Source: Polaribacter sp. IC073 (GTDB taxonomy: Bacteria > Bacteroidota > Bacteroidia > Flavobacteriales > Flavobacteriaceae). From it: a stretch of 64,000 nucleotides of DNA. Of this stretch, positions 17,134-25,944 are shown piece by piece. Positions within the stretch are counted from its first letter, which is position 1, and every line of letters begins with the position of its first letter. The notes beneath the pieces were generated by a model. The model saw only the letters and a list, made by a program, of their open reading frames with translations, ran no database searches and had not been told where the DNA came from. A program made the translations under genes and the position numbers. The stretch lies in assembly GCF_007997075.1 (NCBI RefSeq), contig NZ_VORS01000002.1:434001-498000 (forward strand), in the 5' to 3' direction.

Positions 17134-18048
17134 ATGAATCCTACAAAAAACACCTTAATAACAATTGTGGGCCCTACCGCTATTGGTAAAACAGCCTTAA
17201 GTATACAGCTTGCAAATGCTTATAATGCAAGTATTATTTCTTGTGATTCTAGACAGTTTTTTAAAGAAATGACAATTGGTACCGCTGTGCCAGAACCAGA
17301 AGAATTAGCGGCAGCAAAGCATTACTTTATACAGAATAGAAGTATTTTTGAAACTTATAATGTAGGCGAATATGAAAGAGATGCGTTAGAAAAATTAGAG
17401 GAACTCTTTCGAGAGAATTCTGTTCAAATAATGGTTGGTGGTAGTGGTTTGTATGTAGATGCCGTTTTAAAAGGGTTGGATTATTTCCCAGAGGTTGATG
17501 CTAAAATACGTGAGGAATTAACACTAAAACTAGAAAAAGACGGAATAGAAGTTTTACAGCAACAATTAAAAGAATTAGATGAAGAAACCTATCATACAAT
17601 TGCTTTAGATAATCCGCATAGAGTTATGAGGGCTTTAGAAGTTTGCCTCGGTTCTGGTACTCCATATTCAACCTTTAAAAACAAACCTAAAAAACCTAGA
17701 GATTTTAATGTTATAAAAGTAGGTTTAAATGCAGATAGAGAAATTATTTATAGTAGAATTAACAAACGTGTAGATATAATGATTGCCAATGGTTTGTTAG
17801 AAGAAACAGAAAAACTATATCCTAATAAAGCACTAAATGCACTACAAACCGTGGGTTATAGAGAGCTTTTTTCTTTTCTAGACGGAACATTTACCAAAGA
17901 ATTTGCTGTTTCTGAAATTAAGAAAAACACCAGACGTTTCGCTAAAAGACAATTAACTTGGTTTAAAAGAGATAAAAGTACTTTATGGTTTGATTACTTA
18001 ACTTCTTTTGAAACGATTAAAAATACAATTAGTAAAAAATTAGATTAA
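17134..18048 (+). CDS. miaA: tRNA dimethylallyltransferase
   Basis: MiaA adds a dimethylallyl group to N6 of A37 in tRNAs that read UNN codons. The 304-residue protein has the P-loop GPTAIGKT at 13-20, SIISCDSRQFFKEMTIGTA, the YNVGEYERDA region, GGSGLYVDAVLKGLD, HRVMRALEV, and TVGYRELFSFLDG with the C-terminal TRRFAKRQLTWFKR. Length is normal. The ATG directly abuts the TAA of the channel gene and the next gene begins one base after its stop, so the three genes are very probably one transcript. Confidence 0.96.
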   Translation: MNPTKNTLITIVGPTAIGKTALSIQLANAYNASIISCDSRQFFKEMTIGTAVPEPEELAAAKHYFIQNRSIFETYNVGEYERDALEKLEELFRENSVQIMVGGSGLYVDAVLKGLDYFPEVDAKIREELTLKLEKDGIEVLQQQLKELDEETYHTIALDNPHRVMRALEVCLGSGTPYSTFKNKPKKPRDFNVIKVGLNADREIIYSRINKRVDIMIANGLLEETEKLYPNKALNALQTVGYRELFSFLDGTFTKEFAVSEIKKNTRRFAKRQLTWFKRDKSTLWFDYLTSFETIKNTISKKLD

Positions 18049-18049
18049 T

Positions 18050-19324
18050 ATGAAAGATAAAATATCTACATTACTAAGTAAGGTTTATAATCTAAAAAAT
18101 AAGATTGCTTTCTTTCCATCGATTATAGCTTTGGCTGGAGTTATTTTTGCTTATATAATGATGTACTTAGAGAATGAAGGCATCTCTGCTTACCTTCAAG
18201 ATTTTTTACCAGAATTGGTTATCAATGACAAAGAAACAGCTAGAACCATTTTATCTACTTTCATCGCCGGATTAACCTCTATTATGGTTTTCAGTTTTTC
18301 AATGGTAATGATTTTATTAAACCAAGCTTCTAGCAATTTTTCTCCTAGATTATTACCCGGTTTAATCTCTAACAGAAGGCATCAAATAGTTTTGGGAATA
18401 TATTTATTTACCATAATCTATTGTATTTTTATTTTAGTATTTATAGAACCAAATGGAGAAAAATACCAACTTCCTGGTTTTTCTGTATTACTATCTATTG
18501 TATTTATGATTCATTCATTAGCTGCATTTATCTACTTTATACACTCTATATCTCAAGAAATTCAAATAAATAATATCCTTTTAAAAATATACGTTTCAGC
18601 AGAAAAAAAATTACTTCATTTAATTGAAGATGAAAAAAGTGTTAAAAATAAAGTAGTAAATACAGAAAATTGGATTGCTCATAAAACAAAATATACCGGA
18701 TATTTTAAAATATTGTCTATAGATATTTTAGTAGATTTAGCTCACGAGAATAATTTTAAGTTGGAAATACTTTCAAATAAAGGTTCTTATTGTAGTGAAG
18801 ATGAAGTGTTGTTTAAAACCAATATTGCTGTCAATAATGATATTTTAGAAAGCATACATGGTAATTTTACTTTTTCTAAAGGAGAATTAATTGATGACAA
18901 TTATTTATTAGCTTTTAAACAAATTACAGAAGTTGCTGTAAAATCGATGTCGCCAGGAATTAATGATCCTGGAACGGCAATAAACGCCATCGATTATCTT
19001 TCTGAATTGTTAATTCTAAGAGTGCAAAAAAGAAATATAGATATCAAACAAAAAGAGAATGAAGCTTTTGTTTTTGTAAATTCTTTAAATTTTGAAGACT
19101 TACTATATAATATAATGGCAGCTATACGAACGTATTGTTCTCATGATGTTGTTATTGTTACAAAATTACTTACCGCTTTAAATAATGTGAAAAAGAAATC
19201 TGAATTTGAAAAATACAACGCAATCATAGATAATGAAATCCGTTTTTTACTCGCAGATGCAAACACCAATATTTCTAATAAAGACGATTTAAATAAACTA
19301 GAAAACTATGCTTCAAGTTTCTAA
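18050..19324 (+). CDS. DUF2254-family membrane protein
   Basis: The 424-residue protein fits DUF2254. There are four N-terminal membrane helices: around 20-43, 66-92, 117-135 and 147-168. Between them is the conserved stretch SFSMVMILLNQASSNFSPRL followed by LPGLISNRRHQIVLG. A long soluble part contains TEVAVKSMSPGINDPGTAIN, the most conserved block of the family. The function is unknown. It follows miaA by one base, and context suggests only co-expression. Confidence 0.87.
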   Translation: MKDKISTLLSKVYNLKNKIAFFPSIIALAGVIFAYIMMYLENEGISAYLQDFLPELVINDKETARTILSTFIAGLTSIMVFSFSMVMILLNQASSNFSPRLLPGLISNRRHQIVLGIYLFTIIYCIFILVFIEPNGEKYQLPGFSVLLSIVFMIHSLAAFIYFIHSISQEIQINNILLKIYVSAEKKLLHLIEDEKSVKNKVVNTENWIAHKTKYTGYFKILSIDILVDLAHENNFKLEILSNKGSYCSEDEVLFKTNIAVNNDILESIHGNFTFSKGELIDDNYLLAFKQITEVAVKSMSPGINDPGTAINAIDYLSELLILRVQKRNIDIKQKENEAFVFVNSLNFEDLLYNIMAAIRTYCSHDVVIVTKLLTALNNVKKKSEFEKYNAIIDNEIRFLLADANTNISNKDDLNKLENYASSF

Positions 19325-19358
19325 AAGTAAAAATTTAACTTTTTTTATACATTAGAAA

Positions 19359-19389
19359 TTTGGCTAAATACTTCACTTTTATATATTTG
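19359..19389 (+). promoter_or_regulatory. Promoter of the OmpH-like gene
   Basis: TTTG (19359-19362), then 19 bases, then TATATTTG (19382-19389): an exact match to the Bacteroidota consensus TTTG-N19-TAnnTTTG. The start codon follows 18 bases downstream. This is the clearest promoter in the window. Confidence 0.75.
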
Positions 19390-19407
19390 TTAAACTAAAA
19401 TTAAATC

Positions 19408-19926
19408 ATGAAACTAAAAATTACCGTATTATTTATTGCTTTTATAAGCACATTTTCTACAGCACAAAGTAAAGTAGGCACTGTAGATAGTGATTACATT
19501 GTTAATTTTATGCCAGAAACAAAAATCGTTATAAAAATGACGCAAGATTATGGCGCTAAATTAGATTCGTCTTTCAACTTAAAGTTAGAAGACTTTAAAA
19601 TAAAAGTAGAAGACTATAAAAAGAAGGAAAAAGAAATGGGGGTTTTAGAGAAGAAAACAATTCAACAAGAATTGGGCGCTTTAGAACAAGACATTAATAA
19701 GTATCAAAAAAACGGAAACACTTTAATGAGTTTAAAAAGAGACGAGTTAATGCGTCCTTTGTATAAAAGATTAGGTGATGCTATTGCAGAAGTTTCAAAA
19801 GAAAATAGTTACACTCAAATCTTAACTACAACAGGCAATCAGTTTGCTTATTTAGATGATAAGTTTGATATTACAGACTTAGTTATTAAAAAATTAGGCA
19901 TCAAAATTCCTGAAGTAAAACAATAA
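19408..19926 (+). CDS. OmpH/Skp-family periplasmic chaperone
   Basis: The 172-residue protein has a signal peptide ending STAQS. It begins, as OmpH/Skp proteins do, with KVGTVDSDYIVNFMPE, then has a long charged coiled-coil arm from about 55 to 115 (KIKVEDYKKKEKEMG, QELGALEQDINKYQKNG). It closes with AIAEVSKENSYTQIL. Skp chaperones hold unfolded outer-membrane proteins in the periplasm. It has its own promoter upstream and a strong terminator after it, so it is monocistronic. Confidence 0.88.
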   Translation: MKLKITVLFIAFISTFSTAQSKVGTVDSDYIVNFMPETKIVIKMTQDYGAKLDSSFNLKLEDFKIKVEDYKKKEKEMGVLEKKTIQQELGALEQDINKYQKNGNTLMSLKRDELMRPLYKRLGDAIAEVSKENSYTQILTTTGNQFAYLDDKFDITDLVIKKLGIKIPEVKQ

Positions 19927-19947
19927 ATTAGTAACAACTACATATTA

Positions 19948-19985
19948 AAAATCCTCAAACTATACATAGTTTGAGGATTTTTTTA
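19948..19985 (+). terminator. Rho-independent terminator
   Basis: Perfect 15-base arms AAAATCCTCAAACTA (19948-19962) and TAGTTTGAGGATTTT (19967-19981) with a 4-base loop, followed by a T-run. Confidence 0.92.
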
Positions 19986-20003
19986 TGCTTATGAACTTAG
20001 GTT

Positions 20004-20228
20004 TTATTCAAATTCTTTCATTTCATCATCATAAAACACACCAGCTTTATCCATTAGATCGGCTAATTCTGTGGCAATATCTTCTTCATTTTCTCCTGTT
20101 AAATCTTCAAACCACTCTATTTCATCATCTTTTAAATTAATCATAAAACGAGGAAATTCTGTATGTAAAACAAAAATATCTTCGGGTGATTTGCTATTAT
20201 CTGCTAATAAAAATTTTGGTAAGTTCAT
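20004..20228 (-). CDS. Small acidic hypothetical protein
   Basis: The 74-residue protein is strongly acidic, especially in its second half (DDEIEWFEDLTGENEEDIAT and DDEMKEFE at the end). It has no signal peptide or membrane segment, so it is predicted to be cytoplasmic. The start MNLPKFLLADN is preceded by A-rich DNA. It lies 43 bases upstream of no same-strand gene and downstream of the MATE gene's opposite flank, so it probably stands alone. No named family is recognised, although codon use and composition look genuine. Confidence 0.68.
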   Translation of the reverse strand: MNLPKFLLADNSKSPEDIFVLHTEFPRFMINLKDDEIEWFEDLTGENEEDIATELADLMDKAGVFYDDEMKEFE

Positions 20229-20270
20229 TGTAATTATCGTATTTAAATCTGTATTCTATGTATAAAATTA

Positions 20271-21674
20271 CTAGACAATGCTAGCAGTAGTGTTATATTG
20301 TTCTTTATCTTTTATCAACTTTAAAGTTAAGGAATTAAATCGAATGAATAATAAAACAGAGGCAGTTGTTAAACCTGCTAATAAACCAAGCCAAATGCCA
20401 AAGCTACCATACATTTCTTCTTTTCCGAAATAATAAGAAACCGGAAACCCAATAATCCAATAAGAAATAAAGGTTAAAATTGTTGGAATTTTCACATCCT
20501 GCAAACCTCTTAAAGCTCCTAAAAAAACAACTTGAATACTGTCTGAAATCTGAAAGAAAGCAGCAGCTAATAATAAGTTCCCTGCGATACTTAACACTTC
20601 CATATTATCTTTATAATTTGCAACGTCATCTAAATCTACGTAGATATTAGGTAAACTTTTACGGAAAATAAAGAATAATAAAGCAAAGAAAACAGCCAAT
20701 AGAACACCTAATAAAAAGATAGAAAAGGCTATTCTACGCAATTCTACAAAGTTTCGCAACCCTTTCTGGTTTCCTACTCTAATCATAGCGGCTACACTTA
20801 AACCCGTGGCAACCATAAAGGTCATAGAAGACAAGTTTAAAGCAATTTGATTTGCTGCCTGAGGATTTCTTCCTAACAAACCACTAAGCCATACTGCAGA
20901 GGTGAAAATAGCAACTTCAAAAAACATTTGCATGGCACTTAAAGAACCAATATTTACAATTTTTTTGATCATTACGATGTCTAATACAAATAATTTTATA
21001 TTTCTTACAATTGCACTAGAATGTTCTTTATATCGCAATAGAGCCCATAGATAAATCACCATAACAACTCTAGAAATTAACGTACCCAGTGCTGCACCAA
21101 CCATTCCCATCTCTGGAAAACCAAACTTTCCAAAAATTAAGAGGTAGTTTAAAATTACATTTATAATATTCGCTATTAGGGTAGCATACATTGGGTATTT
21201 TGTCATGGACATTCCGTCGCTAAACTGCTTAATTGCTTGAAAAATTATCAGTGGTATCAAAGAAAAAGCAACGATGTCTAAATAAGGAATTGCTAATTCT
21301 ACAACTTCTGGTGGTTGTTGCATTAAATACATTAAAGGTTTAGAGAAGAAAACAAGTAAGAAAAGTAAAACTCCTAAAGTTGTACATAAAAACAAACCAT
21401 GTTTATACGTAGATTTTGCTTGTTCGAAATTATTAGAAGAATCTGCCTCTGCAATTAACGGTGTTATTGCCGTAGAAAAACCTATACCAATAGACATTGC
21501 TATAAACATAAAACTGTTTCCTAAAGAAACTGCTGCTAATTCTGCAGTACCTAATTGACCAACCATAATGTTATCTATAAAACTCACAAAAGTGTGGCCT
21601 AACATTCCTAGCATTACTGGTGCTGCTAATTTCCAATTATATTTAAACTCAGATGTGTATTGAGAGATATTCAA
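20271..21674 (-). CDS. MATE-family multidrug efflux transporter
   Basis: The 467-residue inner-membrane protein has twelve predicted helices in two homologous halves. Recognisable MATE segments are LAAPVMLGMLGHTFVSFIDN, MVGQLGTAELAAVSLGNSF, and in the second half SAMQMFFEVAIFTSAVWLSG and ANQIALNLSSMTFMVATGLS. MATE proteins export cationic drugs or metabolites in exchange for Na+ or H+. The NorM-type layout fits, but the substrate cannot be read from sequence. The gene is divergent from tpx. Confidence 0.93.
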   Translation of the reverse strand: MNISQYTSEFKYNWKLAAPVMLGMLGHTFVSFIDNIMVGQLGTAELAAVSLGNSFMFIAMSIGIGFSTAITPLIAEADSSNNFEQAKSTYKHGLFLCTTLGVLLFLLVFFSKPLMYLMQQPPEVVELAIPYLDIVAFSLIPLIIFQAIKQFSDGMSMTKYPMYATLIANIINVILNYLLIFGKFGFPEMGMVGAALGTLISRVVMVIYLWALLRYKEHSSAIVRNIKLFVLDIVMIKKIVNIGSLSAMQMFFEVAIFTSAVWLSGLLGRNPQAANQIALNLSSMTFMVATGLSVAAMIRVGNQKGLRNFVELRRIAFSIFLLGVLLAVFFALLFFIFRKSLPNIYVDLDDVANYKDNMEVLSIAGNLLLAAAFFQISDSIQVVFLGALRGLQDVKIPTILTFISYWIIGFPVSYYFGKEEMYGSFGIWLGLLAGLTTASVLLFIRFNSLTLKLIKDKEQYNTTASIV

Positions 21675-21696
21675 TTTATTTATTTTTTTACGACCG

Positions 21697-21704
21697 CAAA
21701 GATA
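21697..21704 (-). promoter_or_regulatory. Candidate -7 box of the MATE gene
   Basis: On the minus strand TATCTTTG, an exact TAnnTTTG match, 22 bases before the start codon. The -33 region is not clear. Confidence 0.45.
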
Positions 21705-21772
21705 ACTATTAAAGTCAGAAACATAAGTTAGAAGTTCTCCGTTTTTCGGTAAACTTTTTCAATAAAAATAAT

Positions 21773-21780
21773 TACTTTTG
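21773..21780 (+). promoter_or_regulatory. Candidate -7 box of tpx
   Basis: TACTTTTG, an exact TAnnTTTG match 21 bases before the tpx start. The upstream region (ACTTTTTC about 20 bases before) is only a weak -33 match. Confidence 0.45.
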
Positions 21781-21801
21781 AAAAACTAAAATTTATAAAA
21801 A

Positions 21802-22299
21802 ATGGCAAATATAACTTTAAAAGGAAACGCAATAAATACACTTGGTAATTTACCAGAAATTGGTACTAAAGCGGCTGATTTTTCATTAAAAACTGTAGAA
21901 TTAAGTGACAAGTCTTTGGCTGACTTTGCTGGTAAAAAAGTAATTTTAAACATTTTTCCATCGGTAGATACAGGAACTTGTGCTACTTCGGTAAGAGCGT
22001 TTAATAAAAAAGCATCTGAATTAGAAAATACAGTCGTTTTATGTGTCTCTAAAGATTTACCATTTGCTCAAGCTCGTTTTTGTGGTGCAGAAGGTATTGA
22101 AAATGTAATCATGTTATCTGATTTTGCTACTGGAAGTTTTGGTAAAGATTATGCATTAGAAATTACAAACGGACCACTAGCCCACTTGCACTCTAGAGCT
22201 GTTATTGTTTTGGATGAAAAAGGAAAAGTAGTGTACACAGAACAAGTGTCTGATATTGTTGATGAACCAAATTACGAAGCTGCATTAAAAGCAATCTAG
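21802..22299 (+). CDS. tpx: Thiol peroxidase
   Basis: Tpx is an atypical 2-Cys peroxiredoxin that reduces peroxides with thioredoxin. In 165 residues the peroxidatic Cys is C60 in PSVDTGTCATSVRAF and the resolving Cys is C94 in FAQARFCGAEGIENV, the exact arrangement of the family. TNGPLAHLHSRAVIVLDEKG follows. There is no signal peptide. It is probably the first gene of a run that continues with dgkA four bases after its stop. Confidence 0.96.
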   Translation: MANITLKGNAINTLGNLPEIGTKAADFSLKTVELSDKSLADFAGKKVILNIFPSVDTGTCATSVRAFNKKASELENTVVLCVSKDLPFAQARFCGAEGIENVIMLSDFATGSFGKDYALEITNGPLAHLHSRAVIVLDEKGKVVYTEQVSDIVDEPNYEAALKAI

Positions 22300-22303
22300 T
22301 TGC

Positions 22304-22684
22304 ATGAAAAACCCAAATGATAGTTTTATAAGAGGTAGAATACGCAGTTTAAAATTTGCGTTTAAAGGAACTTGGTTACTTTTAACTACAGAAGACAGTA
22401 TAAAAGCACAGGTTTTTATCGGAATTATTGCAACTATTCTGGGTTTTTATTTTGATATTTCTAATACAGAATGGATGCTTCAGTTCTTGGCAATTGGAAT
22501 GGTTTTGGTCGCAGAATCTGTAAATACTGCTATTGAAGAAATTGCTGATTTCATTCATCCAGACTTTCATATTAAAATTGGTTTGATAAAAGATATTGCC
22601 GCAGGTGCACCTACATTTGCAGCAATTATATCTTTGATTATAGCGGGCTTCATTTACATTCCAAAAATCAATTTACTATTTTAA
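22304..22684 (+). CDS. dgkA: Diacylglycerol kinase (DgkA-type)
   Basis: The 126-residue integral membrane protein has three predicted membrane helices. The DgkA signature occurs as ESVNTAIEEIADF and HIKIGLIKDIAAGAPTFAAI, carrying the catalytic Glu, Lys and Asp residues. DgkA-type kinases phosphorylate diacylglycerol (or undecaprenol) with ATP at the inner membrane. The gene begins four bases after tpx and ends 34 bases before ftsK, so it is probably part of the same transcript. Confidence 0.92.
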   Translation: MKNPNDSFIRGRIRSLKFAFKGTWLLLTTEDSIKAQVFIGIIATILGFYFDISNTEWMLQFLAIGMVLVAESVNTAIEEIADFIHPDFHIKIGLIKDIAAGAPTFAAIISLIIAGFIYIPKINLLF

Positions 22685-22718
22685 CGTAACTTGCTTTAAA
22701 AAATACGACATATATTTA

Positions 22719-25193
22719 ATGGCTAAAAGAAAACCTAGCACAAAAAAGACCACAGAAACCTCTAAAAAGAAACCGAATATTTTTGCTTTTTTAAGAACAA
22801 AACAAGCACAAACAATTTTTGGTATTTTTCTAATGTTGTTCTCTCTTTTTTTATGCATCGCTTTTATTTCTTTCTTTTTTAATTGGCAAGAAGACCAAAG
22901 TACTATCCATCATTTAACAGATAGAGCTGTAAAAAGCAATAATTTATTAGGTAAAATTGGAGCAAATTTAAGTCACTTTTTCATCTATAAAGGTTTTGGT
23001 ATTGCAGCATTTACACTATCATTTCAACTTTTTTTAACAGGACTAAACATCTTGTTTCGAAGTAAATTATCTAAAATAATTATTTCTTGGAACTGGGGTT
23101 TAGTTGCCATGGTTTTAATTTCTGTAACCTTAGGTTTTTTGCATGATAAATTTGCATTATTATCTGGTACTATTGGTTTTGAAATTAATGGGTATCTTCA
23201 AGATTTCATAGGTAAAACAGGCTTAGTAATCGCCTTGATATTTTTACTTTTAGCCTACATTATTTTGCGATATAAGGTTACTTTCGATCATTATATTGAT
23301 CAAATAAAGCAAAAAAGAGTTGAAAGAGCAGAAAGACAAGCTGCAGAAGATTTACTAGAACCAGAAGAAAATACAGCGGAAGAAATTGTTGCTCCAAAAT
23401 CAGTTTCAGAAAAAAAAACAGAACCTATTTCTTTGAATTCGGATAAAGAAGAGAAATCTGAATTTGAAAAATCTGTTATCGATTTAAAACCTACCATTTC
23501 TAAACACTCAGATGTTCCTACGAAAAAAGAAGGTCTTAAATTAACGGTAGAAGAAATTAAGGAACCTACTATAAGTGTTGAAAGTTCAACAGAAAACGAG
23601 CCAGCAGTAGAAATTGATGTTGCTATTAGTAGAGAAGAAAAAAGTGTAGCAGAAAATTTATCAGATAAATTGGTGAAAGATTTTGGTGAATTTGATCCTA
23701 CATTAGAATTGGCTAACTTTAAGTTCCCTACCTTCAACCTACTAAAACAATACAACGAAACAATTTCTATCGACCCCGAAGAGTTAGAAGCAAATAAAGA
23801 TAGAATTGTAGATACTTTAAAGAATTATAAAATTGGTATTGCAGAAATTAAAGCAACTGTTGGTCCAACAATTACCTTGTATGAGATTGTACCAGAAGCA
23901 GGAATTAGAATTTCGAAAATTAAGAATTTAGAAGATGATATTGCACTTTCTTTATCTGCTTTAGGAATTAGAATTATTGCACCAATTCCGGGAAAAGGAA
24001 CCATTGGTATTGAAGTTCCTAATAAAAAATCGACCATTGTATCGATGCATTCTGTTATTTCTTCTAAGAAATTTCAAGAATCTACAATGGAATTACCAAT
24101 TGCTTTAGGAAAAACAATTTCTAATGAAACTTTTGTGGTGGATCTTGCAAAAATGCCACACTTATTAATGGCAGGTGCTACTGGGCAAGGTAAATCGGTT
24201 GGTTTAAACGCCGTTTTAACATCCCTTTTGTATAAAAAACATCCTGCAGAAGTTAAGTTTATCTTGATAGATCCAAAGAAAGTAGAACTTACATTATTTA
24301 ATAAAATTGAACGTCATTATTTAGCAAAATTACCAGACGTAGAAGAAGCAATTATTACAGATACCACCAAAGTTGTGCATACCTTAAATTCGCTTTGTAT
24401 AGAAATGGACAATCGGTATGATTTGCTAAAAGCAGCAATGGTTCGTAATATAAAAGAGTACAATACAAAGTTTAAAGCACGTAAATTAAACCCGAATGAC
24501 GGGCATCAATTCTTACCTTATATTGTATTAGTTATTGATGAATTTGCAGATTTAATTATGACGGCTGGTAAAGAAGTAGAAACACCTATTGCACGTTTGG
24601 CGCAACTTGCCAGAGCAATTGGTATTCATTTAATTGTAGCCACACAAAGACCTTCTGTAAACGTAATTACAGGTATTATTAAGGCAAATTTCCCTGCAAG
24701 AATTGCATTTAGAGTTACTTCTAAAATAGATTCTAGAACCATTTTAGATGCGGGTGGCGCAGATCAATTAATTGGTAGAGGAGATTTATTATATACCGCA
24801 GGTAATAATCTTAGTAGAATACAATGTGCCTTTGTAGACACACCAGAAGTAGAGAAAATAACAGACTTTATTGGTTCTCAAAAAGCGTATGCAGATGCGT
24901 ATCTATTACCCGAGTATGTAGATGATGAAAGTGGCACAAGTATTGATATAGATATTGCCGATAGAGACAAACTATTTAGAGACGCCGCAGAAATAATAGT
25001 AACAGCACAACAAGGTTCTGCCTCTCTTTTACAAAGAAAATTAAAGTTAGGGTACAATAGAGCTGGTAGATTAATAGATCAGTTAGAAGCTGCAGGTATT
25101 GTTGGTGGTTTTGAAGGGAGTAAAGCAAGACAAGTTTTAGTGCCAGATTTTGTAGCTTTAGATGCATTATTAGAAAACGAAAAAAAAATATAA
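22719..25193 (+). CDS. ftsK: DNA translocase FtsK
   Basis: FtsK pumps DNA at the division septum and triggers XerCD recombination at dif. The 824-residue protein has four N-terminal membrane helices (about 27-55, 87-110, 124-142 and 166-185). An acidic Glu/Lys/Ser linker of about 150 residues follows, much shorter than in E. coli. The motor has Walker A GATGQGKSVGLN near 485-496 and Walker B VLVIDEFADLI near 604-614, with ARAIGIHLIVATQRPSVNVI. The C-terminal gamma domain (LLQRKLKLGYNRAGRLIDQL) reads the polar KOPS DNA sites. Confidence 0.96.
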   Translation: MAKRKPSTKKTTETSKKKPNIFAFLRTKQAQTIFGIFLMLFSLFLCIAFISFFFNWQEDQSTIHHLTDRAVKSNNLLGKIGANLSHFFIYKGFGIAAFTLSFQLFLTGLNILFRSKLSKIIISWNWGLVAMVLISVTLGFLHDKFALLSGTIGFEINGYLQDFIGKTGLVIALIFLLLAYIILRYKVTFDHYIDQIKQKRVERAERQAAEDLLEPEENTAEEIVAPKSVSEKKTEPISLNSDKEEKSEFEKSVIDLKPTISKHSDVPTKKEGLKLTVEEIKEPTISVESSTENEPAVEIDVAISREEKSVAENLSDKLVKDFGEFDPTLELANFKFPTFNLLKQYNETISIDPEELEANKDRIVDTLKNYKIGIAEIKATVGPTITLYEIVPEAGIRISKIKNLEDDIALSLSALGIRIIAPIPGKGTIGIEVPNKKSTIVSMHSVISSKKFQESTMELPIALGKTISNETFVVDLAKMPHLLMAGATGQGKSVGLNAVLTSLLYKKHPAEVKFILIDPKKVELTLFNKIERHYLAKLPDVEEAIITDTTKVVHTLNSLCIEMDNRYDLLKAAMVRNIKEYNTKFKARKLNPNDGHQFLPYIVLVIDEFADLIMTAGKEVETPIARLAQLARAIGIHLIVATQRPSVNVITGIIKANFPARIAFRVTSKIDSRTILDAGGADQLIGRGDLLYTAGNNLSRIQCAFVDTPEVEKITDFIGSQKAYADAYLLPEYVDDESGTSIDIDIADRDKLFRDAAEIIVTAQQGSASLLQRKLKLGYNRAGRLIDQLEAAGIVGGFEGSKARQVLVPDFVALDALLENEKKI

Positions 25194-25227
25194 CCTCTTT
25201 TAAATAAGAGTTGATACGTGTTAAATT

Positions 25228-25884
25228 ATGAAAAAAATAGGAATCTTATTTTTAAGTCTTTTTATAACTACAGTGGCATTTTCACAAAATGATGAAAACG
25301 CAAAATCTTTATTAGATGAAGTTTCAGCCAAAATGGGTGCTTACAAAAACATGTACATTGGTTTTAGTCAGACTTTAAGTAATGAAGATGCAGGTATAAA
25401 AGAAGGTGATGAACCACCTATTAGAGGAGAAATTAACTTACAAGGAGAAAAATACAGTTTAAATTATTTAGGAAATCAGTTTATTTACGATGGTAAAAAA
25501 CTGTATGTAATTAATCATGATGAAAAAGAGATTTCTGTTTCAGACAACGATTTAAGTGGAGATGATGGTTTTATTTATCCTTCTAAACTATTAACGTTTT
25601 ATAAAGAAGGCTACAACTTAGAAATGGGAACATTAGAAAACATTAAAGGTAGAAATATTCAATTTGTAACTTTAAATCCTATAGATAGCAATTCAGAAAT
25701 TGTAAAGGTAGAGTTAGGTATAGATGCAAAAACAAAACATATTTATAAATTAATTCAAACCGGAGCAAATACTTCAAAAACAACCTTTACTATTATTAAG
25801 TTTAGAAAGAATGAAGATTTATCTGCTAACTTTTTTACGTTTAATAAAGCTAAATTTTTGACTCAAAAATACACAATAGATTAA
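25228..25884 (+). CDS. lolA: LolA-family outer-membrane lipoprotein carrier
   Basis: The 218-residue protein has a signal peptide ending VAFSQ and a mature chain typical of LolA-like proteins: AKSLLDEVSAKMGAYKNMYI then FSQTL, RGEINLQGEKYSLNYLGNQF, IYDGKKLYVINHDEKEISVS. LolA carries lipoproteins across the periplasm from the LolCDE exporter to the outer membrane. It lies 34 bases after ftsK and 60 before the LptF/LptG gene, a trio that makes sense for envelope biogenesis. Sequence similarity in this family is low, so the exact cargo is inferred. Confidence 0.88.
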   Translation: MKKIGILFLSLFITTVAFSQNDENAKSLLDEVSAKMGAYKNMYIGFSQTLSNEDAGIKEGDEPPIRGEINLQGEKYSLNYLGNQFIYDGKKLYVINHDEKEISVSDNDLSGDDGFIYPSKLLTFYKEGYNLEMGTLENIKGRNIQFVTLNPIDSNSEIVKVELGIDAKTKHIYKLIQTGANTSKTTFTIIKFRKNEDLSANFFTFNKAKFLTQKYTID

Positions 25885-25944
25885 TTCTTTCAATTAACAG
25901 AAAATTAGTAGCATATTTATATATAAGAAACTACTTTTGCTACA

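Noticed and set aside
23300..23755. Minus-strand frame of 151 codons inside ftsK
   Set aside because: It is the Ser-rich mirror of the acidic FtsK linker.
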